Source: Candidatus Gastranaerophilales bacterium
Lineage (GTDB): Bacteria > Cyanobacteriota > Vampirovibrionia > Gastranaerophilales > Gastranaerophilaceae
Reading direction: 5' to 3'
DNA length: 54,601 nt
Assembly (NCBI GenBank): GCA_944323115.1
Contig: CALURG010000074.1
Location: 1-54,601, forward strand
In this document: in pieces, positions 43,440-52,850 of the stretch
Numbering within the stretch: the first letter of the stretch is position 1
How the letters are laid out: every line of letters starts with the position of its first letter
The notes under the pieces: generated by a model
Database searches by the model: none
What the model saw: the letters and a program-made list of their open reading frames with translations, nothing else
Told to the model about the DNA's origin: nothing
Translations under genes and position numbers: made by a program

Positions 43440-44150
43440 ATGGAAAATAACAAACCGGTAGTAAAACTTATTTCAAAACCGGAAAATATGCTTAGAACAA
43501 TATATACAGCTTGCAGAACCTGCTACAGTGCAGATTCTCCTGTAAATATATACGACAATGCTGTTGATGAAGAAAAAATGCTTAAACTCATCGAAAAAGT
43601 TATTTCATCCGGACATTATTCCACAATAGAACATATCCAGGTATCATTTGCTATTTCAAATGTTTCAAGAGCCTGCACTCATCAATTTGTACGTCACAGA
43701 CATGTTTCTTTTTCTCAAAAGTCACAAAGATATGTTAAAGAAAAAGGACAGTTTGACTATCTTATTCCGCCCACAGTAGAAAACCATCCGGAACTTTTGA
43801 AAAAGTATAAAGAGTTTATGGGCAGTGTTTCAGAGTTTTATCAAGAAATGACAGAAGCCGGTATCCCTGCGGAAGATGCAAGATTTATTTTGCCGAATGC
43901 GGCAGCAAGTTCAATGGTAGCCTCAATGAACTTGAGAGAATTAATTCATCTTGCAAACATAAGACTGTGCACAAGAGCCCAGAAAGAAATAAGGGTTATG
44001 ACAAAAATGATGTGCGAAGAACTTTTGAAAGAAGAAGCCTGGCTTGCTCCTTATCTTGTACCGAAATGCGAACGACTCGGATACTGTGATGAAGACAAAT
44101 GCTGCGGCAGAAAAATTAAGAAAGAAGAATTTTTGGCTAAACAAGTTTAG
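43440..44150 (+). CDS. thyX: FAD-dependent thymidylate synthase
   Basis: This 236-aa flavoenzyme makes dTMP from dUMP using methylene-THF and NADPH. The ThyX motif RHRxxSxxxxSxR is present as RHRHVSFSQKSQR near residue 80. EHIQVSFAISNVSRACTHQFVRHR precedes it, and ELIHLANIRLCTRAQKEIR follows near residue 172. The C-terminal end adds a Cys-rich segment (KCERLGYCDEDKCCGR) seen in some ThyX proteins. ThyX in place of ThyA is common in anaerobes and some Cyanobacteria relatives. It has a clear ATG with GGAGAACGG upstream. Confidence 0.96.
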   Translation: MENNKPVVKLISKPENMLRTIYTACRTCYSADSPVNIYDNAVDEEKMLKLIEKVISSGHYSTIEHIQVSFAISNVSRACTHQFVRHRHVSFSQKSQRYVKEKGQFDYLIPPTVENHPELLKKYKEFMGSVSEFYQEMTEAGIPAEDARFILPNAAASSMVASMNLRELIHLANIRLCTRAQKEIRVMTKMMCEELLKEEAWLAPYLVPKCERLGYCDEDKCCGRKIKKEEFLAKQV

Positions 44151-44151
44151 A

Positions 44152-44210
44152 TTTTGGGTGTAGTCGAGTATGTTCAGGCAATTTTTATACAATCAGCTGA
44201 CCCCAAAATA
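44152..44210. other. long-loop inverted repeat between thyX and tatD
   Basis: ATTTTGGGT (44152-44160) can pair with ACCCCAAAAT (44201-44210, one bulged C) across a 40-base loop between two convergent genes. No T-run follows, so it is a weak terminator candidate. The sequence CAGCTGACCCC inside it resembles the left edge of repeat copy 1 (CAACTGACCCC). Confidence 0.3.
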
Positions 44211-44227
44211 CAAAGCAAAGAAAATTC

Positions 44228-44992
44228 TTATATCTTTAAAAGTTTTTTTGCATTGTCTGTCGTAGCAGAAACCACTTCTTCAAATGTAATTTCTCTTAGT
44301 TTTGCTATCTCTTGTGCAACAAATTTTACATAAGCGGGCTGATTTTCTTTTCCCCTGTACGGAACAGGTGTCATATAAGGCGAATCAGTTTCAAGAAGCA
44401 GCCTGTCCAAAGGTATTTCTTTTGCAACTTCTTTTGTCTTTTTCGCATTTTTAAAAGTTGTCACACCCCCAAGTGCAATGTAAAATCCTTCTTTTATACA
44501 CTGTTTTGCAAATTCAACACTTCCCGAAAAACAGTGCATAACAACACCAACTTCTGCGGCTTGTGTTTTTTTAAGAATTTCAAAAGTATCAAAATGAGCC
44601 TCTCTGTCATGGACAAGTACCGGTTTTTTGGCTTCTTTAGCTATAAGAATTTGTTTTTCAAAAATCTCTTTTTGTTTTTCTGTCTGAGTTTTGTCCCAAT
44701 AATAATCCAATCCTATTTCACCGACTGCAATTATTTTTTCGTGTTTCAAATACTCTCTTATCAAATTTTCGGAATTTTCATCATAAGAATTTACATCCTC
44801 AGGATGAATCCCGACCGCACCGTAAATATTTTCATATTTTTCACACAAAGAAAGAATACGTGCAAACCCGGAGGGCTCAACACCGGGTATAACTATCTTT
44901 TCTACACCGTAATCTTTGGCTGTTTTCAAAACTTCTTCAAATCGGTCTTGAAAATTATCCATATCAATATGAGCGTGAGTATCTATCAGCAT
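44228..44992 (-). CDS. tatD: TatD family metal-dependent hydrolase
   Basis: This 254-aa TIM-barrel nuclease has the metal ligands in DTHAHIDM (residues 3-10), Glu in AVGEIGLDYYWD near residue 92, His in VLVHDREAHFD near residue 127, MHCFSGS near residue 152 and Asp in LLETDSPYM near residue 203. TatD enzymes act as 3'-5' exonucleases in DNA repair or fragmentation, or on D-amino-acyl tRNA. Its ATG overlaps the preceding HEAT-like gene by 7 bases, so it is the third gene of the pheT run. Confidence 0.94.
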   Translation of the reverse strand: MLIDTHAHIDMDNFQDRFEEVLKTAKDYGVEKIVIPGVEPSGFARILSLCEKYENIYGAVGIHPEDVNSYDENSENLIREYLKHEKIIAVGEIGLDYYWDKTQTEKQKEIFEKQILIAKEAKKPVLVHDREAHFDTFEILKKTQAAEVGVVMHCFSGSVEFAKQCIKEGFYIALGGVTTFKNAKKTKEVAKEIPLDRLLLETDSPYMTPVPYRGKENQPAYVKFVAQEIAKLREITFEEVVSATTDNAKKLLKI

Positions 44993-46215
44993 CCTAAAAA
45001 CAAACTTTCTATAAGTGCTTTCTTGTTTCCGTCTTTTATTTTAGAGAGAATTTTGTTTTTATCAAGGTCTTTTATGGAACTTATTTGTTTTAAAGCCGAC
45101 AATGCTTCGCATATAATAATTTCATTTTCAGAATCTAGCAGTTCTTTTATTTTTGCTTCCGCATCTTTAATTTTAAACTCAACAATCATCTGCAAAGCTG
45201 TAGAAATTCTCACAGGCGTGGAATCCAATTCAGCCGCAACAAGTTTTTTTTGTGCGTTCCAAAAGTACTCCTGTTGATTTTTTAAGAGTTTAAAAATTTC
45301 GTTAACTTCTTCTTTCGTATTTTTATCTTCATCAAAAGTGTACTCTTCATTGTTTGCAAGAGTGTCAAACCTGGCAAGTGCCGACAAAAGCACTGCTGCC
45401 GTCTGGGGATTTTTGTTCTGCTGATTGTCTGAAATCAAAAAAGACAAAACATCATACATTTCATAATTAAAAATCTGATTCAGCGGCAGAATTTCACCAA
45501 AAGCGGACAGGATATTTTCCAAACACAACAATGCTTTTTCTTTCTTCGTTTTCACAAGTGTCAAAAGACTTTCCAAATAAGGAATTTCACCTGCAATATT
45601 TTCAGACATGGAAGAATTTTCCATTGCCTCAAAAAGTGCGTCTATTGCATTTTTGTCTTCATATGCAACAAGAAATTTTACTGCTTTTAATACATCAAAA
45701 TCATCTTCGCTTTTCAGCATTTTTACCGCTTTTTCATAAGCACTGTCTATTTTCATAACACCGAGTGCCTTTGCGGCATTGAATGCAAGTGCCTCGTTGT
45801 CCTCGTTCAATGCATAGTCAACAAGCAAATCCGCACTGATTGTATCCGGAATATATGAAAAATATTTTGCACTGTATGTCTTTTCACTTTCCGTGCCGTT
45901 TTCCAATAAATCATACATCTCATCAGTGAGTTCTTCATCGGCATATTTTGCAAGAGACGCAACAACAATATCTTCAAAATCCGGTGCGTAAACTTTTAGA
46001 AAAGAAAAAAGATTTTTGTAATTGTTTTGATTTATCGCTTTTTGAAGCCTTTTGTTTACATTATTTTTTACAAAATCAAACAAAAATTCGCTTTTGTCTG
46101 CCAAAATTTGAAAAGCTTCAATATTTTTACCGTCTATCATCTCTTTTGCCGCAGCAAATGCTTTCTGTTCGTCTTTTGCGGTAAGATCTTTTACAAGTTG
46201 TTCATTGTTTGTCAT
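44986..46215 (-). CDS. HEAT/ARM-repeat-like protein, 409 aa
   Basis: This is an almost wholly helical, acidic protein. Helical repeats of about 35-45 residues, each with alternating hydrophobic positions, run from about residue 10 to 400 (for example ADLLVDYALNEDNEALAFNAAKALGVMK and PVRISTALQMIVEFKIKDAEAKIKELL). This is the pattern of HEAT-type solenoids, which bind other proteins. It has no signal or membrane segment. It starts 4 bases after the pheT stop and overlaps tatD, so the operon is pheT, this gene, tatD. The partner is unknown. Confidence 0.75.
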   Translation of the reverse strand: MTNNEQLVKDLTAKDEQKAFAAAKEMIDGKNIEAFQILADKSEFLFDFVKNNVNKRLQKAINQNNYKNLFSFLKVYAPDFEDIVVASLAKYADEELTDEMYDLLENGTESEKTYSAKYFSYIPDTISADLLVDYALNEDNEALAFNAAKALGVMKIDSAYEKAVKMLKSEDDFDVLKAVKFLVAYEDKNAIDALFEAMENSSMSENIAGEIPYLESLLTLVKTKKEKALLCLENILSAFGEILPLNQIFNYEMYDVLSFLISDNQQNKNPQTAAVLLSALARFDTLANNEEYTFDEDKNTKEEVNEIFKLLKNQQEYFWNAQKKLVAAELDSTPVRISTALQMIVEFKIKDAEAKIKELLDSENEIIICEALSALKQISSIKDLDKNKILSKIKDGNKKALIESLFLGC

Positions 46216-46219
46216 AGAT

Positions 46220-48685
46220 TTATTCTCTGAAACTTAGTTCCGTAAATGATTTTTTTAAATTATTTCTGATTGAAGTCATTTGTTCTTCAACAGTTTCATC
46301 TGTAAGTGTAGCTTGTTCATCTTGGAATTTTACCCTGAACGCCATACTTTTGAAACCTTCTTTTATATGCTCGCCTTGATATATATCAAACATTTCTTCT
46401 CCGTTAAATAAATTGTTTTTAACAGATTTTTTAATTACTTTTGATATTTCATCATGCGAAACATTTTCCGGAACAATAAAAGCAATATCCCTTTGTACTT
46501 CCGGATATTGAGGAAGTTTTTTGTATGAAATTACGGAAATATGAACTGCTTTCAAAAGTTCTTCCAAATCTATTTCAAAAATATAAACATTCTGTTGGAA
46601 TTTTTCTTTGTCTTTTAGTATAGGATGAACTTCTCCGAAAAATCCGACTTCGAGGGGCTGTTTGCCAAGAAGAATGAGTTTTGCGGATTTGCCTGGATGT
46701 AAAAAGTCTTTTGCATCTTCGCTTCCGAAAGGACGAATCTGTACTCTGTTGTTCAAATTCAAAGTCTCAAGCAAGTTTTGGACAATACCTTTTACATGGA
46801 AGAAATCAAGTTCAGGTTTTTTTATCCACTTTTCATTGTTGATGTCACCAGTCATAACACCGGAAAGAATACGTTTTTCCGTAACTCCGGCATTTTGTTC
46901 GTCTGCGGGTTTTTCTATTTTGTAAGTCCTGCCTATCTCAAAAAGACGCAGATTTTTCTGTCCGTTTGCAAAGTTTATTTTGACAACATTCAAAACACTT
47001 GGAATCATTGATTCGCGGAGCATTGTGTGTTCTTCACTCTGCGGATTGCAGACTTTTACAGCTTTTTCGTCATCGTAAGAAACAGAAAATTCTTTATACA
47101 AAGGTTTTCCGACTAGTGAAGATGTAACTGTTTCGCAAAATCCCGCCCCTAAAAACAGGTTGTATATTTTTTTCAAAATTCTTGATTCATCGGTAATTTC
47201 AGGAGATTGCGTATTTTTGGGCAAAGTCGGAGCTATTTTGTCATATCCGTAAATCCTTGAAATTTCTTCTATCAAGTCTATTTCTCTGTACACATCTACT
47301 ATTCTGAAAGAAGGAACTTTGAATTTTGCCGCAATTTCATTTTTGCCCAAAAGCTCAAATCCAAGATTTTCAAGTATTTCAACACATTTTTCGGCAGGAA
47401 TTTCAGAACCCAGTATTCTTTTGATTTGAGCAAATCTAAGTGTAATATCTATTTCAGGTAATTTGTTGTCTCCTGTTTCTACGATACCGCCGACTTTGGC
47501 ACCGGCAAGATTGACCATAAGCTGCATTGCACGAAGCAAAGCAGGTTTAACCATCTCGATATCAATTCCTCTTTCAAATCTGGCACTGGCTTCACTTCTG
47601 TATCCCACGCTTCTTGATGATTTTCTGTTTTGTGCCGGTGTAAAATAAGCTGCCTCAAGTGCAATATTTTTAGTGTTTTCATCAACTTCACTGTTTGCAG
47701 AGCCAAATACACCGCCTATACACACAGATTTTTCTTTTGTCGCAATCAAAACTGTATCTTCGTTTGTTTTTCTTTCAATCTCATCCAGAGTGACAATTGT
47801 TTCACCTTCAAAAGCACGTCTTACGCAAAGATATCCGTTCAGCTTGTCTTTGTCAAAGGCATGAAGAGGACATCCGTACTCAAGAAGAACGTAGTTTGTA
47901 ATATCAACAATATTGTTAATTGCTCTGATACCGCATGCTTCCAGCCTTCTTTTCATCCACTCGGGAGAAGGTTTTATTTCTACATCTTTAAGAAGTCCGA
48001 CACTGTAATATTTACAGCCTTCTTTATCCAAAATTTCAACCTCAAATTCATCCGTAGAGGTATCTTGGGTCTCTTGCAGCGGAGAAAAATTCAATTTTTT
48101 ATTGAAAATAGAACACAATTCTCTTGCCACACCGATGATTGACATTTCATCCCCTCTGTTGGCTGTCGGTGCAACATCAAAAACTATGTCTTCTTTTATA
48201 TCAAGAACTTTTTCAAGAGAATCACCCAATTTTAAATCCGAAAATATTCTGTTTAAAATAAGTATGCCGTCTTCTTCCTGCATATTTTCAAGTCCGAGTT
48301 CATCTTGAGAACAAAGCATACCTTGAGACTCTACTCCTCTGATTTTGGCCGGAGTAAGTTCAAATTGTTCTCCCGTCTTTCTGTCGAGAACTTTTGAACC
48401 TACAGAAGCATAAGGAATAATCTGTCCAACCTCAATATTTTGTGCACCGCAGACAACAGTTTTTGTTTCACTGCCCAAATCAACGGTAACAAGATGAAGT
48501 TTATCTGCGTTCGGGTGCTGTTCTATAAGCTGAATTTTTGCAACTCTTATATTTGAAAATTTCGGACCGGTTTTTTCTACTTCTTCTACTTCCAAACCGC
48601 TCATCGTCAATTCATGAGCAATTTGTTCAGGCGTAATATCCGTCAAGTCAACAAATTCGTTAAGCCACTCCAGTGAAATTTTCAT
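46220..48685 (-). CDS. pheT: phenylalanyl-tRNA synthetase subunit beta
   Basis: This 821-aa subunit pairs with PheS to charge tRNA-Phe and to edit mischarged Tyr. The N-terminal tRNA-binding OB domain (about residues 38-155) shows NIRVAKIQLIEQHPNADKLH. The B3/B4 editing region (about 215-385), B5 domain (about 405-480), catalytic-like core and the C-terminal FDX-ACB domain (about 727-820) are all present. Length is normal. pheS is not adjacent; split genes occur in Cyanobacteria and relatives. It begins with a clear ATG with AAGAGGAC upstream. Confidence 0.96.
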   Translation of the reverse strand: MKISLEWLNEFVDLTDITPEQIAHELTMSGLEVEEVEKTGPKFSNIRVAKIQLIEQHPNADKLHLVTVDLGSETKTVVCGAQNIEVGQIIPYASVGSKVLDRKTGEQFELTPAKIRGVESQGMLCSQDELGLENMQEEDGILILNRIFSDLKLGDSLEKVLDIKEDIVFDVAPTANRGDEMSIIGVARELCSIFNKKLNFSPLQETQDTSTDEFEVEILDKEGCKYYSVGLLKDVEIKPSPEWMKRRLEACGIRAINNIVDITNYVLLEYGCPLHAFDKDKLNGYLCVRRAFEGETIVTLDEIERKTNEDTVLIATKEKSVCIGGVFGSANSEVDENTKNIALEAAYFTPAQNRKSSRSVGYRSEASARFERGIDIEMVKPALLRAMQLMVNLAGAKVGGIVETGDNKLPEIDITLRFAQIKRILGSEIPAEKCVEILENLGFELLGKNEIAAKFKVPSFRIVDVYREIDLIEEISRIYGYDKIAPTLPKNTQSPEITDESRILKKIYNLFLGAGFCETVTSSLVGKPLYKEFSVSYDDEKAVKVCNPQSEEHTMLRESMIPSVLNVVKINFANGQKNLRLFEIGRTYKIEKPADEQNAGVTEKRILSGVMTGDINNEKWIKKPELDFFHVKGIVQNLLETLNLNNRVQIRPFGSEDAKDFLHPGKSAKLILLGKQPLEVGFFGEVHPILKDKEKFQQNVYIFEIDLEELLKAVHISVISYKKLPQYPEVQRDIAFIVPENVSHDEISKVIKKSVKNNLFNGEEMFDIYQGEHIKEGFKSMAFRVKFQDEQATLTDETVEEQMTSIRNNLKKSFTELSFRE

Positions 48686-48906
48686 ATTTTTGTCCTCTTA
48701 TTTTATTTTTTAAATCAATTTGTTTTGTTTTTTATCGTTAAACTTTATATTTTGTAAGTATAAAACCTACACAGCACAAAGTTTATACACAACAATTTTA
48801 TAATAAATAGTCATGAAAAAAAAGCTTAAGTTTATTGTTGTCTGCAAAAATTTCTCTTTAAAGAGGGTTAGCAAATCAAAAGCCTTAACCTTTAGAGCAT
48901 AAACTC

Positions 48907-49920
48907 TTAAATCTTAAATGCCGGTTTTCTTGTTATTTCTGAAAAAGCAATTGCAGGTTTTGAATAGCGTTCGTCTTCGGCAATACGTTTGTAATAGTCT
49001 TTCACAAGAACTATCTGGTTTTTTACATTTTTAAATCCGTTTTGTTCCAAAAATTTTTCGGTTTTTGTGCCGTTTGTCTGATATTTTTTATTTAAAAAAT
49101 ATAGATTAAAATTTTTTCTTCGCATCATAATCTGACTTACTGCAAAATTTATTACATCTCCCAAGTAATTGTCAAACGCACTGACCAAATCAACATCAAG
49201 GATAAAGTTTTCATTGTCATCCGTTTGAATTGAAAAATATCCTTTTATTGCGTGCTGGCTTCCGTCTTCTATTACAAATTTGAAATAAGAAGTTTTGTGT
49301 AAACCGCTGAAAACAATATTTTCAAATTCCACCGAATTTTTTGAAAGAGAATATCTAAAATGAGGAAAAATAAGTTCATTGTGTATACTTGCAACTTCCT
49401 CACAATCCGAATCTTTAAACGGCCTGAAAAATCCTTTGTCGAGTTCGGAATTTTGGAGTTTAAACTCCTCCATTTTCCACAACTGTTCCGACGCACAAGC
49501 TCGAAAACCGCAGCCCTTTGAAAACAATTCGAGAAGCTCTTCGTGATTTTCGTCTACTTTTACGGAAAATGTATTTGCACCCATTGCACCGAATTTTGCT
49601 ATTGCAAAACTGACAAGCTGTCTGCCTGTGTCATACCCGTTTTCGTCAAGAAAGAGTTTTGTAATCCTCCAGCTTTGAGGATTTTTTTCCTGTGCCGCAA
49701 GTGTAATTAAACCGCAAATCTTGTCATCTTCAATTGCAACATAAGAATCTGTGGCAAATTTAAATTTTAAAGGCAAAAGTTTATTTATTAAATTTAACGG
49801 AAAAGGAATATAAGATTTGTACCCAAATCCCGCATCCGCACTGCTCATATTTGATATCATTGATATCATTTTCTTAAGACCCGGTATGTCTCGTAACGCT
49901 AAACTTCTAATCTTTGCCAT
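48907..49920 (-). CDS. GNAT-like acetyltransferase
   Basis: This protein is 337 aa from the ATG at 49920; an in-frame ATG at 49971 would add 17 hydrophobic residues that are not part of the fold. Residues 1-145 look like one GNAT domain, with DDKICGLITLAAQ and a GRQLVSFAIAKFGAMG pantetheine-loop-like segment. Residues 155-320 look like a second, weaker one. The substrate is unknown. It is followed by a 220-base gap and then pheT on the same strand, and diverges from the PC4-like gene. Confidence 0.7.
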   Translation of the reverse strand: MAKIRSLALRDIPGLKKMISMISNMSSADAGFGYKSYIPFPLNLINKLLPLKFKFATDSYVAIEDDKICGLITLAAQEKNPQSWRITKLFLDENGYDTGRQLVSFAIAKFGAMGANTFSVKVDENHEELLELFSKGCGFRACASEQLWKMEEFKLQNSELDKGFFRPFKDSDCEEVASIHNELIFPHFRYSLSKNSVEFENIVFSGLHKTSYFKFVIEDGSQHAIKGYFSIQTDDNENFILDVDLVSAFDNYLGDVINFAVSQIMMRRKNFNLYFLNKKYQTNGTKTEKFLEQNGFKNVKNQIVLVKDYYKRIAEDERYSKPAIAFSEITRKPAFKI

Positions 49921-49978
49921 AATAATTAATATATCATTTTTTTTTGAAGTAATAAAGATTAATAAAAACAAAATTTAT

Positions 49979-49986
49979 GATACAAT
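49979..49986 (+). promoter_or_regulatory. extended -10 box before the PC4-like gene
   Basis: TGATACAAT-type sequence (TACAAT at 49981-49986 with an upstream TG) fits an extended -10 promoter. A weak TTAATA lies 16 bases upstream as -35. The leader would be about 35 bases. Confidence 0.45.
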
Positions 49987-50026
49987 AAATCCGTTCTAAG
50001 ATATGTACATTTAGAGGAGTAAAATC

Positions 50027-50266
50027 ATGGCAGCAGAACCAAAATTGATAGCTACTATACCCAGAAGTGCTACTGAGCAATTGCAAATTTCCATAAACGA
50101 ATACAAAGGAAAAAGCTATCTTGATTTAAGAATCTTTTATACAACCGATGACGGAATCAACTGGCTTCCGACAAAAAAAGGCGTAACTGTTTCTCCTGAC
50201 AATCTGGAATTGCTCAAAGATGCAGTTGAAGAAGCAATGAAAGAACTCATGACTGTAGAAGAATAA
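50027..50266 (+). CDS. PC4/YdbC-type single-stranded nucleic-acid-binding protein
   Basis: This 79-aa protein matches the PC4 (transcriptional coactivator p15) family found in some bacteria as YdbC. The beta-sheet part is LQISINEYKGKSYLDLRIFY (residues 20-39). A KKGVTVSPDNLELLKDAVEEAM helix follows near residues 51-72. The protein binds single-stranded DNA or RNA; bacterial roles in transcription or repair are proposed for the family. A strong GAGGAG site precedes the ATG. It is 48 bases before priA, and the pairing suggests replication or repair work. Confidence 0.85.
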   Translation: MAAEPKLIATIPRSATEQLQISINEYKGKSYLDLRIFYTTDDGINWLPTKKGVTVSPDNLELLKDAVEEAMKELMTVEE

Positions 50267-50314
50267 TTTTATACGGCATAAAATATTATTTTTGCCGCAT
50301 CTAAACTACAAAAT

Positions 50315-52567
50315 ATGGATGAAAATTTAAAAAAAACATCAGAACAACAAGAGGGCATGTTGAGCAAATATGCCCTTGTTCTTACATCCATAAAAGGTAT
50401 TGGTGTAAAAACATTCAGCTACCTTATACCCGATGAATTGAAAGAAAAAATAAAAATCGGCCAGCCTGTATTTGTGCCTTTCGGCAAAACAAGATACATA
50501 AATGCTTATGTGGTAGGTTTTTCGAATTATCTAGAAGAAGGTATAAAAGCAAAATACATATCAAAAATTCTTGATACCACTCCTGTATTTGATATGAATT
50601 ACCTGAAATTTCTGGAATGGACGGCGGATTACTATTTTTGCTCTATCCAAAATGTACTTGAATGTGCCGTTCCGATTAAATTTTTAAATGAACAAAAAAC
50701 AGAATTAACCCAAAAATTTGCGGAATTTGTTAGTTTTGAAGGAGCAACAAAAAGACAAAAAGAAGTTCTTGAAAAACTCGAAAGCAAAGGGAAAGTAAAC
50801 CTCTCAGAGTTTGTAAAAGAAGCAAAAACAACAGTTTTAACCATGAAAAAACTGGAAGAATCAGGGTGTATAAAAATTACAGAAGAAAAACTCTACAGAA
50901 ATCCTCTTGAAATCTTTAAAAACACACAATTGCAAGAATTTCCAAAACTCATGCCGGAACAGGAATCAGCCTATAAAGAAATAGAAAAAAGACTTGGCTC
51001 ACATTCTTGCATACTGCTGCACGGCATTACTTCTTCAGGAAAAACAGAAGTTTATTTTAAAGCAATAAAAAAAGTCCTCGAACAAGGCAAAAACGTGCTT
51101 TTCCTTGCTCCAGAAATTGCTCTGGCTTCCGTACTTACGCAAAGACTGGCAAAACGGTTCGGAACAGAAAAAACCGCTATTTGGCACTCGAGTATTTCGG
51201 AAGGCGAAAAGTTTGATGTTTGGCAAAAAATAAAAAACAACGAAATCAGAATTCTTGCAGGAGCACGCTCGGCAGTATTTGCACCTTTAAAAAACATCGG
51301 TTTGATAATTATTGATGAAGAACACGAAAGTGCCTACAAACAGACCATGCCCTCACCAAGATACGACGCAAGAACCGTTGCACAAAAGCTGGCGGAACTA
51401 AACGGCTGTCCGCTTGTATCAGGCAGTGCCACGCCGGATATAAATACATATTATTACGCAAAAAATTCAGGCAATCTGCTTGAACTGAAAAAACGCTACA
51501 ATGACTATCCGATGGCAAAAGTACACGTAATTGATATGAGAGAAGAACGTTTCAAGGCAAACAACGGTATATTTTCACAAGCCCTTGTAAAAGCAATAGA
51601 AAACAATCTAAAAGACAAAAAACAGACAATTATCCTTATGAACAGACGGGGTTTTTCAACATACACACAGTGTCTTGCCTGCGGAGAAGTCCTTCAATGT
51701 CCGAACTGTGCAATACCTTTGATTTTCCATTCACAGACACAAACTCTAAGATGCCACTACTGTGAACATGAAGAACCGATGCCCGAAACCTGCCCGCATT
51801 GCGGAAGTGAGACTTTAAAAAATTGCGGTACCGGAGTTCAAAAAGTGGAAATTATTGCACAAAAACTATTTCCTGAAGCAAAAATTGTCCGCTTGGACAG
51901 TGATGCTCTTGCAAGAAAAAACTTACATATTGACATATTAAACGAATTTTCAAAAGGCGAAACAGACATACTCATCGGCACCCAAATGCTCGCCAAAGGC
52001 CTTGACAACCCAAATGTAACCCTTGTGGGCGTAATCAATGCCGACAACAGTTTTAACCTTCCGGATTTCCGTTCAAGTGAAAGAGGGTTCCAGCTTTTGA
52101 CTCAAGTAGCCGGTCGTGCCGGCAGAGGGAACAATCCGGGTGATGTTTACTTTCAGACATACAATCCCGAATTTTTTGCTCTTGAAACTGCCAAAGAGCA
52201 GAATTATGACAATTTCTACAAAACCGAAATCCAATCCCGAGAAGAATTTGATTACCCGCCTTTCAGCAAAATAATCAGGATAATACTTTCATCAAAAAAT
52301 CAGTTCCGAGCAGAACGTTCCGCTCAGGAAATAACCTTACGTTTGAATGATATTGTTAACAAAATGCAACTGGCAGAACCTATTGCCGTATTGGGGCCGA
52401 GTGCGTGCGTAATTGAAAAATTGCAGGAACGCTACAGATTTCAGATTTTGATAAAAAATAAACTCGGCGAAAAAGGACACAGGCTTATTCATTCTTTCTT
52501 ATCTAAAATAAAACTCCCTGATGACATAAAAATCACAGTAGATGTTGATCCTCTGGATATCTTGTAA
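50315..52567 (+). CDS. priA: primosomal protein N', replication restart helicase
   Basis: This 750-aa helicase reloads the replisome at stalled forks. The N-terminal DNA-binding domain (1-120) precedes the helicase core. Walker A is GITSSGKTE near residue 241, Walker B is IIDEEHE near residue 331, and motif VI is QVAGRAGRG near residue 608. Between the helicase lobes is the zinc domain: CLACG, CPNC, CHYC and CPHC near residues 450-495. Length is typical of PriA. The gene is followed by the third repeat copy and a weak terminator. Confidence 0.95.
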   Translation: MDENLKKTSEQQEGMLSKYALVLTSIKGIGVKTFSYLIPDELKEKIKIGQPVFVPFGKTRYINAYVVGFSNYLEEGIKAKYISKILDTTPVFDMNYLKFLEWTADYYFCSIQNVLECAVPIKFLNEQKTELTQKFAEFVSFEGATKRQKEVLEKLESKGKVNLSEFVKEAKTTVLTMKKLEESGCIKITEEKLYRNPLEIFKNTQLQEFPKLMPEQESAYKEIEKRLGSHSCILLHGITSSGKTEVYFKAIKKVLEQGKNVLFLAPEIALASVLTQRLAKRFGTEKTAIWHSSISEGEKFDVWQKIKNNEIRILAGARSAVFAPLKNIGLIIIDEEHESAYKQTMPSPRYDARTVAQKLAELNGCPLVSGSATPDINTYYYAKNSGNLLELKKRYNDYPMAKVHVIDMREERFKANNGIFSQALVKAIENNLKDKKQTIILMNRRGFSTYTQCLACGEVLQCPNCAIPLIFHSQTQTLRCHYCEHEEPMPETCPHCGSETLKNCGTGVQKVEIIAQKLFPEAKIVRLDSDALARKNLHIDILNEFSKGETDILIGTQMLAKGLDNPNVTLVGVINADNSFNLPDFRSSERGFQLLTQVAGRAGRGNNPGDVYFQTYNPEFFALETAKEQNYDNFYKTEIQSREEFDYPPFSKIIRIILSSKNQFRAERSAQEITLRLNDIVNKMQLAEPIAVLGPSACVIEKLQERYRFQILIKNKLGEKGHRLIHSFLSKIKLPDDIKITVDVDPLDIL

Positions 52568-52620
52568 TTTTATTAAATAGTATCGCAGATACCATTTCAA
52601 GTCTTTGAAATTGCGAGACT

Positions 52621-52816
52621 AAAATTGGCCTAAAGCAAAGCAAAGCAAAACACCCCATGTGAATCCGGGTTACTCCGGCGGAAAATCCGTATTTTAAGAG
52701 GCAAATTCCATGCGGAGCTGACTGAAAGAAATGAGGGAACGCTCCATGCAAGGGACATCTCTTTTCCCAAACACCGAAAATCAAATAGGCAGTCAGAGCC
52801 AATTGACTATATGAAA
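52621..52816 (+). repeat. intergenic structured element, copy 3 (decayed)
   Basis: It aligns with copy 2 at its core. The outer stem is AAAAT-T-GG (52621-52628) with CC-G-T-ATTTT (52687-52695, bulged T kept). The first arm has drifted (GC to AT changes). The second hairpin is replaced by CCGG-CCGG (52665-52668 with 52675-52678). The 3' box AAATTCCATGCGG matches copy 2. Its far edge (52789-52816), read in reverse, matches the left edge of copy 1 (CATATAGTCAAYTG). It fills most of the gap between priA and maf. Confidence 0.6.
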
Positions 52817-52850
52817 TATCACGGCATATATTTCGTGATAAAATTTTTTT
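52817..52850 (+). terminator. probable terminator after priA
   Basis: A 7-bp stem (TATCACG, 52817-52823, with CGTGATA, 52834-52840) is followed by AAATTTTTTT. The maf ATG comes directly after the T-run. A TATATT at 52827-52832 inside the loop could also serve as a -10 box for a leaderless maf transcript. Confidence 0.55.
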
